Made by a program: the position numbers and the translations under genes
Shown here: one piece after another, positions 56,130 through 64,000 of the stretch
How the letters are laid out: each line of letters starts with the position of its first letter
Position numbering within the stretch: the first letter of the stretch is position 1
Notes under the pieces: model-generated
Databases searched by the model: none
Told to the model about the DNA's origin: nothing
What the model saw: the letters and a program-made list of their open reading frames with translations, nothing else
Assembly (NCBI RefSeq): GCF_009746715.1
Contig: NZ_VRKW01000001.1
Location: 186,001 to 250,000 of the forward strand
DNA length: 64,000 bases
Origin: Ketobacter sp. MCCC 1A13808
GTDB lineage: Bacteria > Pseudomonadota > Gammaproteobacteria > Pseudomonadales > Ketobacteraceae
Direction: 5' to 3'

Positions 56130-56939
56130 TCAATTAGTAATTGTTTGCTTGCCACATGCTACAGTACGGACTTCGATTTCCAGCCACGCAAACCCTGAGC
56201 ATTGCTTGGCTATCCGTATTCGGTCCGGACTGAAGCCGACTACACCGCGTAAGGCTTGCATAGCCAGTTCAGGATGATTATTTTTTTGGCTGATGTGTGT
56301 TGCCACCAAATGTTGCAACCGGCTGCAATCCAGCTGCCCCAGCATTTCCGCGGCCTGCTGATTATTGAGATGGCCTAACGGCCCCGCCACCCGCCTTTTC
56401 AGGGAAGGTGGATAGGCGCTTTCAGCCAACATATTCAAATCGTGATTGCATTCCAGCATTAGCGCATCACAGCGCTGATACTGCTCCACCATATGTGGCG
56501 TAATGCTACCGACATCTGTCAGAATTCCAAGCCTTTGGCCGGAAGATTCAAATACAAACTGACAGGGTTCCCTGGCGTCATGAGGCACTGGCACCGGCTG
56601 TACCAGTATATTTCCTATGCTAAATCGCTGATGCGGACTGATCACCGTCAACAGACTTTCATCCAGAACCGTATGGAGCTTAGCGGCCCAAGTACCCCAA
56701 GTGCAATACACCGGAATTCTGCCTTTATTGGCTAACAGTGCAACCCCTTTCACATGATCACTGTGCTCATGGGTTACCAAAATGGCAGAAATATCTTCCA
56801 GTCCCAAATTCAAGGTGGCTAAACGCTTCACCGCTTCGCGGCCTGAAAAGCCGCAATCCAGCAGAACAACGTCCCCGTCTCCAGAGCAGATCAGCGTACC
56901 GTTACCTTCGCTGCCACTCCCTATGGAAGCGAACTTCAC
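56130..56939 (-). CDS. MBL-fold metallohydrolase (YycJ/WalJ-like)
   Basis: 269 residues from GTG 56939, which shares one base with the bamC stop (TAGTG). Metal motif THEHSDH (56-62), with an N-terminal SIGSGSEGNGTLI typical of the YycJ group, and GHLNNQQAAEML and LVATHISQKNNHPE downstream. In Gram-positive bacteria WalJ is an exonuclease linked to cell-wall control. In Pseudomonas the same gene lies between bamC and purC. Exact substrate unknown. Confidence 0.9.
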   Translation of the reverse strand: MKFASIGSGSEGNGTLICSGDGDVVLLDCGFSGREAVKRLATLNLGLEDISAILVTHEHSDHVKGVALLANKGRIPVYCTWGTWAAKLHTVLDESLLTVISPHQRFSIGNILVQPVPVPHDAREPCQFVFESSGQRLGILTDVGSITPHMVEQYQRCDALMLECNHDLNMLAESAYPPSLKRRVAGPLGHLNNQQAAEMLGQLDCSRLQHLVATHISQKNNHPELAMQALRGVVGFSPDRIRIAKQCSGFAWLEIEVRTVACGKQTITN

Positions 56940-58009
56940 TACTGGAGCTTCTCCCTTAATGCGTTCAGGATTTGTGTGGACTCCACTTTCGGGGCAATGG
57001 TGTCGTCATCAAGCTGGACCGCAACCTGAATCCCGCTCTCGGAGCGAATCACCCGCAATTGCAGCTCTTTTGCAGCTTCGTCCCCATCCTCATCCTTCAC
57101 CATCACCGTTCTTGCCAAGTAATAGATGCCCAAGCTGCGGTTAAGATCCTTCACCGCAATCTTGGATAGCGCCAAGGCCTGCCCTACTTCTAGCCAGGCA
57201 TGGTTGAAGTCCAGATTGATAACCAGAACCGGATAATCATTACCATCCCGGGTCATGGTGTATTTCGGAACCGATTTCAAATCCTGGGAGAGCACAGATG
57301 TGCCCTGACGGCGGGCATCATCGCTCAAAAATTCCATCATCTCTTCATACACGATATGGACCAGATCCGGATCATCCGGAATAACCGGCCATTCCACCTG
57401 TTCCGGCAACGGTAATTTATTACGCACATGGTTAATACTGATAATATTGCCCTCTGCACGCTTGCCGGAGGTCACCTGAATTCTGAACTTATCCCTCAAC
57501 TCCTGGCTGCCCGCCCCGGTGAAAAGACGCTTAAAGGATTTCCAGACACCGCGGTCGTTTTCCAGCAGCCGCGGTTTTAACCAGTCGGTTTCCAGAATGC
57601 CCGCTTCAGGATTGTTGACATCAACAACGAACGAATTGCTTTCCACAAACTCCACCAGCTGAGGCCATAATTCTGCGCTATCCCGCTCGGCTATTAGCCA
57701 GTAAAGCTGATCGTCCTTCCGCAACTCCAGGCCTGCATCCTGGTCCAGGTTCGCCAATGTGCGCGGCCTTGGGACGGAGCCACTGTCTTTCGGGATAAAT
57801 GCATTGTTAGCAACCACATTCGGAATGGGATAACGCTGCTTGGTCGGTTTGGTCTGGACACCATCGGGTACCCGTAACGGCTCGATGCTCTTCGCCTCCT
57901 GATAATCCAATGATTTTTCCCGAAACTGCCCCTCATCACCAAAAAAATAGGAACAACCCGATAACGCAATCAGCAGTACCGCTAGCACCGCCTGTCGCAA
58001 AATGTGCAT
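56939..58009 (-). CDS. bamC: Outer membrane protein assembly factor BamC
   Basis: 356 residues. Lipoprotein: signal HILRQAVLAVLLIALSGC with lipidated C19. The N-terminal unstructured segment that binds BamD follows (YFFGDEGQFREKSLDYQEAKSIEPLRVPDG, close to the family rule), then two helix-grip domains with ERDSAELWPQLVEFVESNSF and DFNHAWLEVGQALALSKIAVKDLNRSLGIYYL. It sits after dapA, the usual dapA-bamC pair. Confidence 0.94.
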   Translation of the reverse strand: MHILRQAVLAVLLIALSGCSYFFGDEGQFREKSLDYQEAKSIEPLRVPDGVQTKPTKQRYPIPNVVANNAFIPKDSGSVPRPRTLANLDQDAGLELRKDDQLYWLIAERDSAELWPQLVEFVESNSFVVDVNNPEAGILETDWLKPRLLENDRGVWKSFKRLFTGAGSQELRDKFRIQVTSGKRAEGNIISINHVRNKLPLPEQVEWPVIPDDPDLVHIVYEEMMEFLSDDARRQGTSVLSQDLKSVPKYTMTRDGNDYPVLVINLDFNHAWLEVGQALALSKIAVKDLNRSLGIYYLARTVMVKDEDGDEAAKELQLRVIRSESGIQVAVQLDDDTIAPKVESTQILNALREKLQ

Positions 58010-58032
58010 TAAGCTCTCCGGATATTATAATT

Positions 58033-58908
58033 CTACAGAATGCCAGCCTGTCTCATGGCATCCAGCACAGGCGCATGATACTGCTCAGAAAAGGGGGTAA
58101 GAGGCAATCGGATACCTTCCTTAATCAAACCCATCTGCTGCAATGCCCATTTCACAGGGATCGGATTCGCCTCTAAAAACAGTGTTTGGTGTAATCCCAG
58201 CAATGGCTGGTTTATGGTCTCCGCCTCAGAGCGATTCCCGGCCATTGCCGCTGCGCAAAGATCAGACATTGCTTTGGGTGCAACGTTCGCTGTGACCGAT
58301 ATATTTCCTTTAGCACCCAGCAACATAAGTTCCATCGCAGTGGCATCGTCGCCGGAATACAGCAAAAAATCACCGCTACACAATTCAAGTATCGCTTGCC
58401 CCCGGTCCAGTTTGCCGGTGGCCTCTTTTATGCCCACGATATTTCTGTGCGCGTGTAAACGTTGAACGGTTTCCGGCAGCATATCGCACACGGTGCGTCC
58501 CGGTACGTTGTACAGAATCTGCGGTATCTCCACTGCGTTGGCAATCGCCATGTGATGCCGATACAAACCTTCCTGGGTCGGCTTGTTATAATACGGTGCA
58601 ACCAATAAGCAGGCATCGGCACCCGCGGACTTAGCCGCTTCGGTGAGCTCAATGGCTTCACTGGTGGAGTTGGCTCCGGTACCGGCAATCACGGGAATCT
58701 TCCCTCCGGCCCGCTCCACAACAAACTTGATAACGGCGCAATGTTCACTCACATTCAAGGTTGCAGACTCACCTGTCGTGCCCACCGCAACGATTGCATT
58801 CGTGCCCTGCTCTATGTGCATATCTGTCAAGTTCGCCAAGCTATCCCAATCAATGCTGTCATCCGCATTCATTGGCGTAACCAAGGCCACCATGCTGCCA
58901 GTTATCAT
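58033..58908 (-). CDS. dapA: 4-hydroxy-tetrahydrodipicolinate synthase
   Basis: 291 residues from ATG 58908; the frame extends 41 codons upstream without family similarity. First step of the lysine/DAP branch. The Schiff-base lysine is K161 in GIKEATG, with Y133 (ILYNVPGRT) and R138; substrate motif VGTTGES at 42-48. It is 23 bases before bamC. Upstream 58909-59176 is a divergent promoter region shared with gcvR and holds a small hairpin CTAGCT/AGCTAG (59044-59060). Confidence 0.96.
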   Translation of the reverse strand: MITGSMVALVTPMNADDSIDWDSLANLTDMHIEQGTNAIVAVGTTGESATLNVSEHCAVIKFVVERAGGKIPVIAGTGANSTSEAIELTEAAKSAGADACLLVAPYYNKPTQEGLYRHHMAIANAVEIPQILYNVPGRTVCDMLPETVQRLHAHRNIVGIKEATGKLDRGQAILELCSGDFLLYSGDDATAMELMLLGAKGNISVTANVAPKAMSDLCAAAMAGNRSEAETINQPLLGLHQTLFLEANPIPVKWALQQMGLIKEGIRLPLTPFSEQYHAPVLDAMRQAGIL

Positions 58909-59176
58909 CCGCTCTAAGCTCTCCGCCTGGTAAAAATAAACGGGTATGGTACTTAGGCGTTTAGACAATAACAAGCATCTCCGCCAGCCCAACGCGAAAA
59001 TCCCCGCAACCGGAAAGACGAAAACAACCATTAACTAATATTTCTAGCTTTTTCAGCTAGTTGTTCCTAAATACCGATGCTAAACTGAATTTCATCAAAT
59101 AAACGGTTATAAGCACTCAGAATAACGGAAATCGAGACCGTGAGATGGTGCTAAATAATCTAAGAGACTGATATTG

Positions 59177-59704
59177 ATGAATGAATATTTGGTTATCTCT
59201 GCCATCGGGGAAGATCGCGCGGGCATTATCAACGGCCTGTCGCAAGCGGCCAGTGAGGCTAATTGCAACATCCTCGACACCCGCATGACCGTATTAGGTG
59301 GTGAATTCGCTTTAATCATGCTGATAAGCGGACAACCTGATGACATTGCCGCCGCCGAAGCTCTTTTCCCCGAAATTGCCGACCAGTTCCACCTCACCAC
59401 GATCCTAAAGCGCACAAAGCTCAGACAATTAGCCGATATCGGCTACCCCTATCAGGTAGTGGTTGTTTCGTTGGATCATCCCGGCATCGTTCGTGAAATC
59501 GCCGGCTTTTTTAGTGACCGCAACATAAATATTGAAGAAATGGAAACGGGCACCTATGCTGCAGCACATACGGGAACGGCCATGTTCTCGTTGGAAATGT
59601 CAGTAAACGTACCAGCAAATTCTGCGATTGCCTCCTTAAAAGAAGCTTTCGTTTCCTTTTGTGATGAACGTAACCTGGATGCAACCATAGAACCTCGCCG
59701 TTAA
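59177..59704 (+). CDS. gcvR: Glycine cleavage system regulator GcvR-like ACT protein
   Basis: 175 residues from ATG 59177; TTG 59174 is directly before it. Two ACT domains: EYLVISAIGEDRAGIINGLSQAASEANCNILDTRMTVLGGEFALIML and YQVVVVSLDHPGIVREIAGFFSDRNINIEEMET. GcvR restrains GcvA in E. coli; in Pseudomonas the homolog sits between dapA and bcp as here. Whether it controls glycine cleavage in this organism is not shown. Confidence 0.88.
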   Translation: MNEYLVISAIGEDRAGIINGLSQAASEANCNILDTRMTVLGGEFALIMLISGQPDDIAAAEALFPEIADQFHLTTILKRTKLRQLADIGYPYQVVVVSLDHPGIVREIAGFFSDRNINIEEMETGTYAAAHTGTAMFSLEMSVNVPANSAIASLKEAFVSFCDERNLDATIEPRR

Positions 59705-59764
59705 GCCAGCGAGGAACTAGCAACAGGTCTAAAACAAAAACCAAGACGGGCTTAGGAGGAGTCA

Positions 59765-60235
59765 ATGGCATTCGTTGAGATCGGTAAACCAGTCCCGGAT
59801 TTTGCGGCACAAGCAACCAGCTCAAAAGACATCGTTTTATCCAGGCTGAAAGGCTGGAAAGTGGTTCTGTACTTTTATCCGAAAGACAACACTCCTGGCT
59901 GCACCACAGAGGGCCTGGATTTCAGAGACTACTACGAGGACTTTAAGAAAGCGAAAACTCTGATTTTCGGTGTCTCCAAAGACATCCTCAAATCCCATGA
60001 ACAATTCAGGGCGCAATATCAATTTCCCTTCGAATTGATTTCAGACACCGATGCCTACCTTTGCCGAATGTTTGAAGTAATCCAACCATTAAATATGTAT
60101 GGCAAACAGATCCAGGGCGTGGAACGCAGCACCTTCCTGATTGACTCAAGTGGTGTTTTACGCCGCGAATGGCGCAAGGTCCGCGTCAACGGCCACGTTG
60201 AAGAGGTGCTGGAGGCGGCCGAAGCAACGGACTAA
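59765..60235 (+). CDS. bcp: Peroxiredoxin Bcp
   Basis: 156 residues. A strong AGGAGG-type ribosome site precedes ATG 59765. Thiol peroxidase of the Bcp/PrxQ type: YFYPKDNTPGCTTEGLDFRDYY, with peroxidatic C46. The resolving cysteine usually four to five residues later (C50 in E. coli) is absent; another cysteine occurs in YLCRMFEV. It may work as a 1-Cys enzyme or use that distant cysteine. Confidence 0.94.
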   Translation: MAFVEIGKPVPDFAAQATSSKDIVLSRLKGWKVVLYFYPKDNTPGCTTEGLDFRDYYEDFKKAKTLIFGVSKDILKSHEQFRAQYQFPFELISDTDAYLCRMFEVIQPLNMYGKQIQGVERSTFLIDSSGVLRREWRKVRVNGHVEEVLEAAEATD

Positions 60236-60246
60236 CGCCCCGGGCA

Positions 60247-61359
60247 TCAAAGGAGGCCCCCGTCCTGCCCCGGTGAGGGAACCGACCCGGATTTTACCAG
60301 CACCGGTATGGGCTCCCTGGGCCAGGAGGAAAACACGGCCTTCACCAACGTTGCTAGTGGGATGGCAAAAAACACCCCCCAAAGCCCCCAAAAACCTCCG
60401 AACACCAAAACAGCCGTAATAATTGCTACTGGGTGAAGATTAACCGCTTCGGAAAACAATATGGGTACCAGCAGGTTACCGTCCAATCCTTGTATTATGC
60501 CGTATGAGACCAATACCCACATAAACTCAGGCCCCCAGCCGAACTGAAAGTAGGCTACTACCGCGACAGGAATAGTCACGACCGTTGCGCCGATATAAGG
60601 CACCACGACACTTAACCCCACCAGCATGCCGAGCAAAGCGGCGTAGTTCACACCTAAAAGAACAAATGTCACGTACGTAACTGAACCTACTATCAGTATC
60701 TCTAGCGCTTTCCCTCGCACATAATTCGATATTTGGACGTCCATTTCTTTGATAACGCGGGAAATAAAAGGCCTGTCCTGAGGTAAATAGCTATCCACCC
60801 AATTAATCATACGGTCTTTATCTTTGAGGAAAAAAAACACCAGCATTGGCACCAATACCAAAAAGATCAGTATACCCATCAGGTTGGGAATGCTCGATAC
60901 TGAAAAGGTCAGCACGGATTCTCCCAGGCTTTTCAACGTAGTGGAGGTCAGGGTGCTGATCTCTTTCACCCACTGCTCCGAGACCAGTTCCGGATAACGC
61001 TGCGGCAACATATTCAGAAACAGGTTCGCCTCATATAGCATTCTGGGCACCTGATCATTGAACAAACGGACTAACTGGCCCCAGGCCAGAGGCACCAGCA
61101 CAAACAGCAAGGAAACCTGCGCCGCCAGGAACAACACATAAGTGAAAAGCAGGGAAGCAAACCAGGGCACTTTCTTGCTGACCAGGAAACTGATCATGCC
61201 CTGCAACAGGTACGCCAACACAATGGCGGTGAGAACAGGCGCTAAAATTGAACCCATTGTCACAACGATGGTTAAGCCGACCGCAAGCAACAGAATTAAA
61301 ACGACCGCTTCTCGATTGGAAAAATATTCTTTATACCAGTCACTAAAAATCTGAAACAT
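60247..61359 (-). CDS. perM: AI-2E family transporter (PerM-like)
   Basis: 370 residues with about seven or eight membrane helices. Family marks: VLTAIVLAYLLQGMISFL, LPQRYPELVSEQW, FFFLKDKDRMINWVDSYLPQ, GKALEILIVGSVTYVTFVLLGVNYAALLGMLVGLSVVVPYIGATVVTIPV and DGNLLVPILFSEAVNLHPVAIITAVLVFGGFWGLWGVFFAIPLATL, the last region in many paralogs linked to substrate passage. Substrate of PerM is unsettled; no quorum-sensing genes are near. Converges on bcp. Confidence 0.9.
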   Translation of the reverse strand: MFQIFSDWYKEYFSNREAVVLILLLAVGLTIVVTMGSILAPVLTAIVLAYLLQGMISFLVSKKVPWFASLLFTYVLFLAAQVSLLFVLVPLAWGQLVRLFNDQVPRMLYEANLFLNMLPQRYPELVSEQWVKEISTLTSTTLKSLGESVLTFSVSSIPNLMGILIFLVLVPMLVFFFLKDKDRMINWVDSYLPQDRPFISRVIKEMDVQISNYVRGKALEILIVGSVTYVTFVLLGVNYAALLGMLVGLSVVVPYIGATVVTIPVAVVAYFQFGWGPEFMWVLVSYGIIQGLDGNLLVPILFSEAVNLHPVAIITAVLVFGGFWGLWGVFFAIPLATLVKAVFSSWPREPIPVLVKSGSVPSPGQDGGLL

Positions 61360-61377
61360 AGATGGTACTGAAAAGCC

Positions 61378-61608
61378 CTAAGCTAATTTTTCAATTAAAA
61401 ACAAATACTCACCGTTCCGGTGATCTTGTTCGTGAATGATGTGACCGACCTGTTGAGCAAAGGCAGCGAAATCCCTGACCGAGCCGGGATCGGTGGTTTT
61501 GACGTGAATCCGGTCACCCACTTCCATTTGGTTTAGTCGTTGCTTCAATTTCAATAACGGCAGCGGGCAATTCATTCCCCGCGCGTCCAGATCCGGCACC
61601 GCGTCCAT
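61378..61608 (-). CDS. TusA/SirA-family sulfurtransferase
   Basis: 76 residues. LDARGMNCPLPLLKLKQRLNQM carries the CPxP motif with the active cysteine. The family passes sulfur for tRNA thiolation or molybdenum cofactor use. In Pseudomonas the gene beside perM and bepA (PA1006 type) affects molybdenum homeostasis, and this is likely its ortholog. Eighteen bases upstream of perM on the same strand. Confidence 0.9.
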   Translation of the reverse strand: MDAVPDLDARGMNCPLPLLKLKQRLNQMEVGDRIHVKTTDPGSVRDFAAFAQQVGHIIHEQDHRNGEYLFLIEKLA

Positions 61609-61823
61609 CTCACCTGCTCACAGTTTGAAGGGGCCGTCACTATACAAGCATTGACCCTAATGTTACAGACAATCTCCGATCACCATATATGGCTAGGTCT
61701 GATATTCTGCATCTGCTACCCTAATAAGATAAGAGTAACCTAATCCTAATCCGGCGAAAACTTTATCAAAAAGCTTTTGTCTAATCTTCCAGATTCCGGG
61801 ACGGCGAACGCTAGAAATTGAAT

Positions 61824-63287
61824 ATGAACTTGCAGTATAGATTGATGCTGGCAACCAGGCTGATTTTGATTTTAAGCTTGTGTTCTTCGTCCCTGTCCCG
61901 CGCTTATGCTACCGCCAGCAACACGTTACCCTCTCTGGGTGATGCCAGCTCGGCCATTATCAGCCCGGAACAGGAGTACCGGCTGGGTCGCGCCTGGCTG
62001 AGACAACTCCGTTCGCAAGCCCCCGTCATTCATGACCCCCTGGTGCACAATTACCTGAATACACTGGTATACCACTTAGCGTCGTCCAGCGACCTGGACC
62101 AGCCAAATATCGAACTGATCGTGCTTAACAGCCCCGCCATTAATGCTTTCGCAGCTCCCGGTGGCGTCATGGGACTGAACGGCGGATTGCTGATGAACGC
62201 GCGCACGGAGGACGAGTTAGCAGGTGTCATCGCCCACGAACTCGCCCACCTGAGTCAACGTCATTTTGCGCGTGGACTGGAACACTCCCAGCAAACGTCC
62301 TGGGCCAGCATGGCGGCCCTACTGGCCAGCGTCGTACTGGCCGCCACCGCCGGTGCTGACGCGGGTATGGCGGCACTGGCCACAACGCAGGCTGCCTCGA
62401 TTGATTCGCAGCTGAGGTTCAGTCGCTCCAACGAGCAAGAAGCCGATCGTGTAGGTATGCAAACGCTGGTGAATGCCGGTATGAATCCGGCCGCCATGGC
62501 TGACTTTTTCGAATCCTTACAACGTAGCATGCGCTTCTATGGTGATTTGCCTCCGGAATTCCTGCTGACGCATCCCGTCACCGAATCCCGCATCACGGAC
62601 GCCCGAAGCAGAGCAGCAAAATACCCGGCACAGGACTCGGCCAACTCACTTGAGTTCAGTTTGATGAAAGTGCGGGTGGAAGTGGATTTTGCCAGAGACG
62701 GCAACGCCATGATCAATGATCTTGAAAAACAAAAAGCGGACAGTAAGCAATTTCTGGAAGTGAATGAATACGGTTTGGCGTGCGCATATATGAAAACCAA
62801 CCAACTGGACAAAGCCCTTCAGAATATGGCTGAGCTTCTGAAGCGACGGCCGCAGCGCATTACCTATATCGCAACCCAGGCCGAGATACTCAATAAAGCG
62901 GGCCGTTACCCGGAGGCAATCAAAGTGCTGGAAGAAGGGCTTGGTTATTCACCCCAGAACTACGCATTGAGCCTCCACTATGCAGACGCCTTAACACACA
63001 GAGGCCAGACCGATCAGTCCATTAAAATTCTGCGCGAACAAATTACCTTGCATGAAACCTGGCCCATACTGTGGTTCATGCTGGCAGAAGCTCAGGGTAA
63101 AGCCAAAGACCGCCTCGGGGTTTACCAGTCCAAAGCAGAATATTACTTTCTCTATGGGCATGTGCAACGGGCCGTTGAGCAATTACGTTATGCCCTCCCC
63201 CTGGCCAGAGAAAACTTTCAGATGACAGCAAGAATAACCGAGCGCATTGCCGAGATGGAGAATTCCATGCGCGATATGGAATTCTAG
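61824..63287 (+). CDS. bepA: Periplasmic M48 metalloprotease/chaperone BepA
   Basis: 487 residues from ATG 61824; TTG 61818 two codons earlier is an alternative. Signal peptide ends near SRAYA/T (about 29). Zinc motif HELAH (138-142) and third ligand in NEQEADRVG are intact, so this M48 protein should be active, in contrast to the degenerate one at 48780-51119. The C-terminal half holds TPR repeats (from about 310, e.g. [32 protein letters not shown]). BepA supports LptD assembly and degrades stalled barrels. It shares CTAG (63284-63287) as stop with convergent nadA. Confidence 0.95.
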   Translation: MNLQYRLMLATRLILILSLCSSSLSRAYATASNTLPSLGDASSAIISPEQEYRLGRAWLRQLRSQAPVIHDPLVHNYLNTLVYHLASSSDLDQPNIELIVLNSPAINAFAAPGGVMGLNGGLLMNARTEDELAGVIAHELAHLSQRHFARGLEHSQQTSWASMAALLASVVLAATAGADAGMAALATTQAASIDSQLRFSRSNEQEADRVGMQTLVNAGMNPAAMADFFESLQRSMRFYGDLPPEFLLTHPVTESRITDARSRAAKYPAQDSANSLEFSLMKVRVEVDFARDGNAMINDLEKQKADSKQFLEVNEYGLACAYMKTNQLDKALQNMAELLKRRPQRITYIATQAEILNKAGRYPEAIKVLEEGLGYSPQNYALSLHYADALTHRGQTDQSIKILREQITLHETWPILWFMLAEAQGKAKDRLGVYQSKAEYYFLYGHVQRAVEQLRYALPLARENFQMTARITERIAEMENSMRDMEF

Positions 63288-64000
63288 CGCTTCGCAAAAT
63301 CCAGCATACGATTCAACGGAATCATTGCCTGCTCAATCAAGGCTGCATCCACATGCACTTCGTTACTGTGATTTTTCAGCTCCAGCGTAAGATTATCCAG
63401 TGCATTCATTGCCATCCACGGGCAGTGAGCACAAGAACGGCATGTTGCACCGTTACCTCCGGTAGGCGCTTCAATAAGCAGTTTACCGGGTGCCTGCTGC
63501 TGCATTTTATAGAAAATGCCTCGGTCCGTTGCAACGATGAACGTGCTGTTTTCCATTTTCTGAGCGGCCTGTATCAGCTGAGAGGTGGATCCCACCACAT
63601 CAGCCAGGTTCACTACCGACTCCGGTGATTCCGGGTGTACAAGAACAGCGGCATCCGGATAAACCTTTTTCAAGTCCTGAAGGCCTTTCGCTTTAAACTC
63701 ATCGTGAACTATACAAGCGCTATCCCAGAGCAACACGTCAGCCCCCGTTTCACGCTGAACGTAAGCACCCAAGTGTTTATCCGGCGCCCAAAGGATTTTC
63801 TTACCCTGGTTGTGTAGATGCTCAACCAGCTCCAAAGCGATACTTGAGGTAACAACCCAGTCCGACCTGGCTTTCACCGCCGCCGAGGTATTGGCATAGA
63901 CCACCACCTCGCGATCGGGATGCTCATCGCAAAAGGCACTGAATTCGTCCACAGGACAACCGAGGTCGAGGGAGCAGGTTGCTTCCAGGGTGGGCATCAG
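63284..64000 (-). CDS. nadA: Quinolinate synthase A (partial, 5' end outside)
   Basis: The C-terminal 238 residues or so; the frame continues beyond base 64000. NadA condenses iminoaspartate with dihydroxyacetone phosphate on a [4Fe-4S] cluster. Seen: [95 protein letters not shown] and the cluster region [15 protein letters not shown], all closely like E. coli. It is on the minus strand and ends against bepA. Confidence 0.96.
   Translation of the reverse strand: MMPTLEATCSLDLGCPVDEFSAFCDEHPDREVVVYANTSAAVKARSDWVVTSSIALELVEHLHNQGKKILWAPDKHLGAYVQRETGADVLLWDSACIVHDEFKAKGLQDLKKVYPDAAVLVHPESPESVVNLADVVGSTSQLIQAAQKMENSTFIVATDRGIFYKMQQQAPGKLLIEAPTGGNGATCRSCAHCPWMAMNALDNLTLELKNHSNEVHVDAALIEQAMIPLNRMLDFAKR

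Noticed and set aside
58909-59031. 41-codon N-terminal extension of dapA
   Set aside because: No similarity to DapA; the internal ATG gives the standard length.
1-64000. CRISPR arrays, insertion sequences, prophage genes, toxin-antitoxin pairs
   Set aside because: No spaced direct-repeat arrays, transposases, integrases or typical toxin-antitoxin pairs were seen; gene order is housekeeping almost throughout.

Overview
The window looks like an ordinary chromosomal segment of a gammaproteobacterium of the Pseudomonas / Marinobacter / Alcanivorax / Ketobacter kind, probably marine. The grounds are the gene families, base composition near half GC by eye, the sodium-pumping NADH:quinone reductase, and gene order. 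From memory, about 2.8-47.9 kb follows the Pseudomonas aeruginosa order tatD-pilZ-holB-tmk-mltG-pabC-fabF-acpP-fabG-fabD-plsX-rpmF-yceD / maf / sppA-HAD-rluC / rne / murB-ptp-kdsB-lpxK-exbD-exbB-comEC / DUF2062 / lolD-lolC / PilZ / GDPD / sthA / apbE-nqrFEDCBA / gap. About 55.4-64 kb follows a second Pseudomonas block, purC-MBL-bamC-dapA / gcvR-bcp / perM-tusA / bepA / nadA. The species assignment is an inference. I see no tRNA, rRNA, insertion sequence, prophage or CRISPR array.

Layout. 0-1.2 kb: the 3' end of an unknown gene, a terminator and a secreted Cache-type sensor protein. 1.2-5.8 kb (minus): rmuC, tatD, pilZ, holB, tmk. 5.8-13.1 kb (minus): mltG, pabC and the fatty-acid/phospholipid cluster with rpmF. 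13.3-14.7 kb (plus): a Maf/YceF nucleotide pyrophosphatase and a TetR regulator. 14.7-17.3 kb (minus): sppA, a HAD phosphatase, rluC. 17.3-21.2 kb: a 0.9-kb hairpin-rich leader and rne. 21.3-28.2 kb (minus): an envelope/LPS operon (comEC, exbBD, lpxK, kdsB, ptp, murB). 28.2-31.9 kb: DUF2062, lolD-lolC/E, a PilZ protein and a small secreted protein. 31.9-36.7 kb (plus): aguA-aguB (agmatine to putrescine), a glycerophosphodiester phosphodiesterase, a lipoprotein aminopeptidase and a degenerate HD-GYP protein. 36.7-45.8 kb (minus): VanZ-like, sthA, nqrM, apbE and nqrFEDCBA. 46.4-47.9 kb: a long-form GAPDH.

The stretch 47.9-55.3 kb lies between the two conserved blocks and is the most lineage-specific part. 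It holds a TetR regulator with a perfect palindrome before its start, a 779-residue membrane protein with an M48-peptidase fold but a destroyed HEXXH motif, a methyltransferase, a CBS-pair protein, and a plus-strand set (saccharopine-dehydrogenase-like reductase, SRPBCC protein, TIGR04219-type outer-membrane barrel). Before that set sit a 26-bp inverted repeat and a Pho-box-like direct repeat.

I do not see a clear new defence or mobile system. The most notable observations are three proteins that keep a fold but have lost catalytic residues (ComEC C-terminal domain, M48-like protein, HD-GYP protein), a single LolC/E-type gene beside lolD, the rne leader, and several clean inverted or direct repeats placed like operators.
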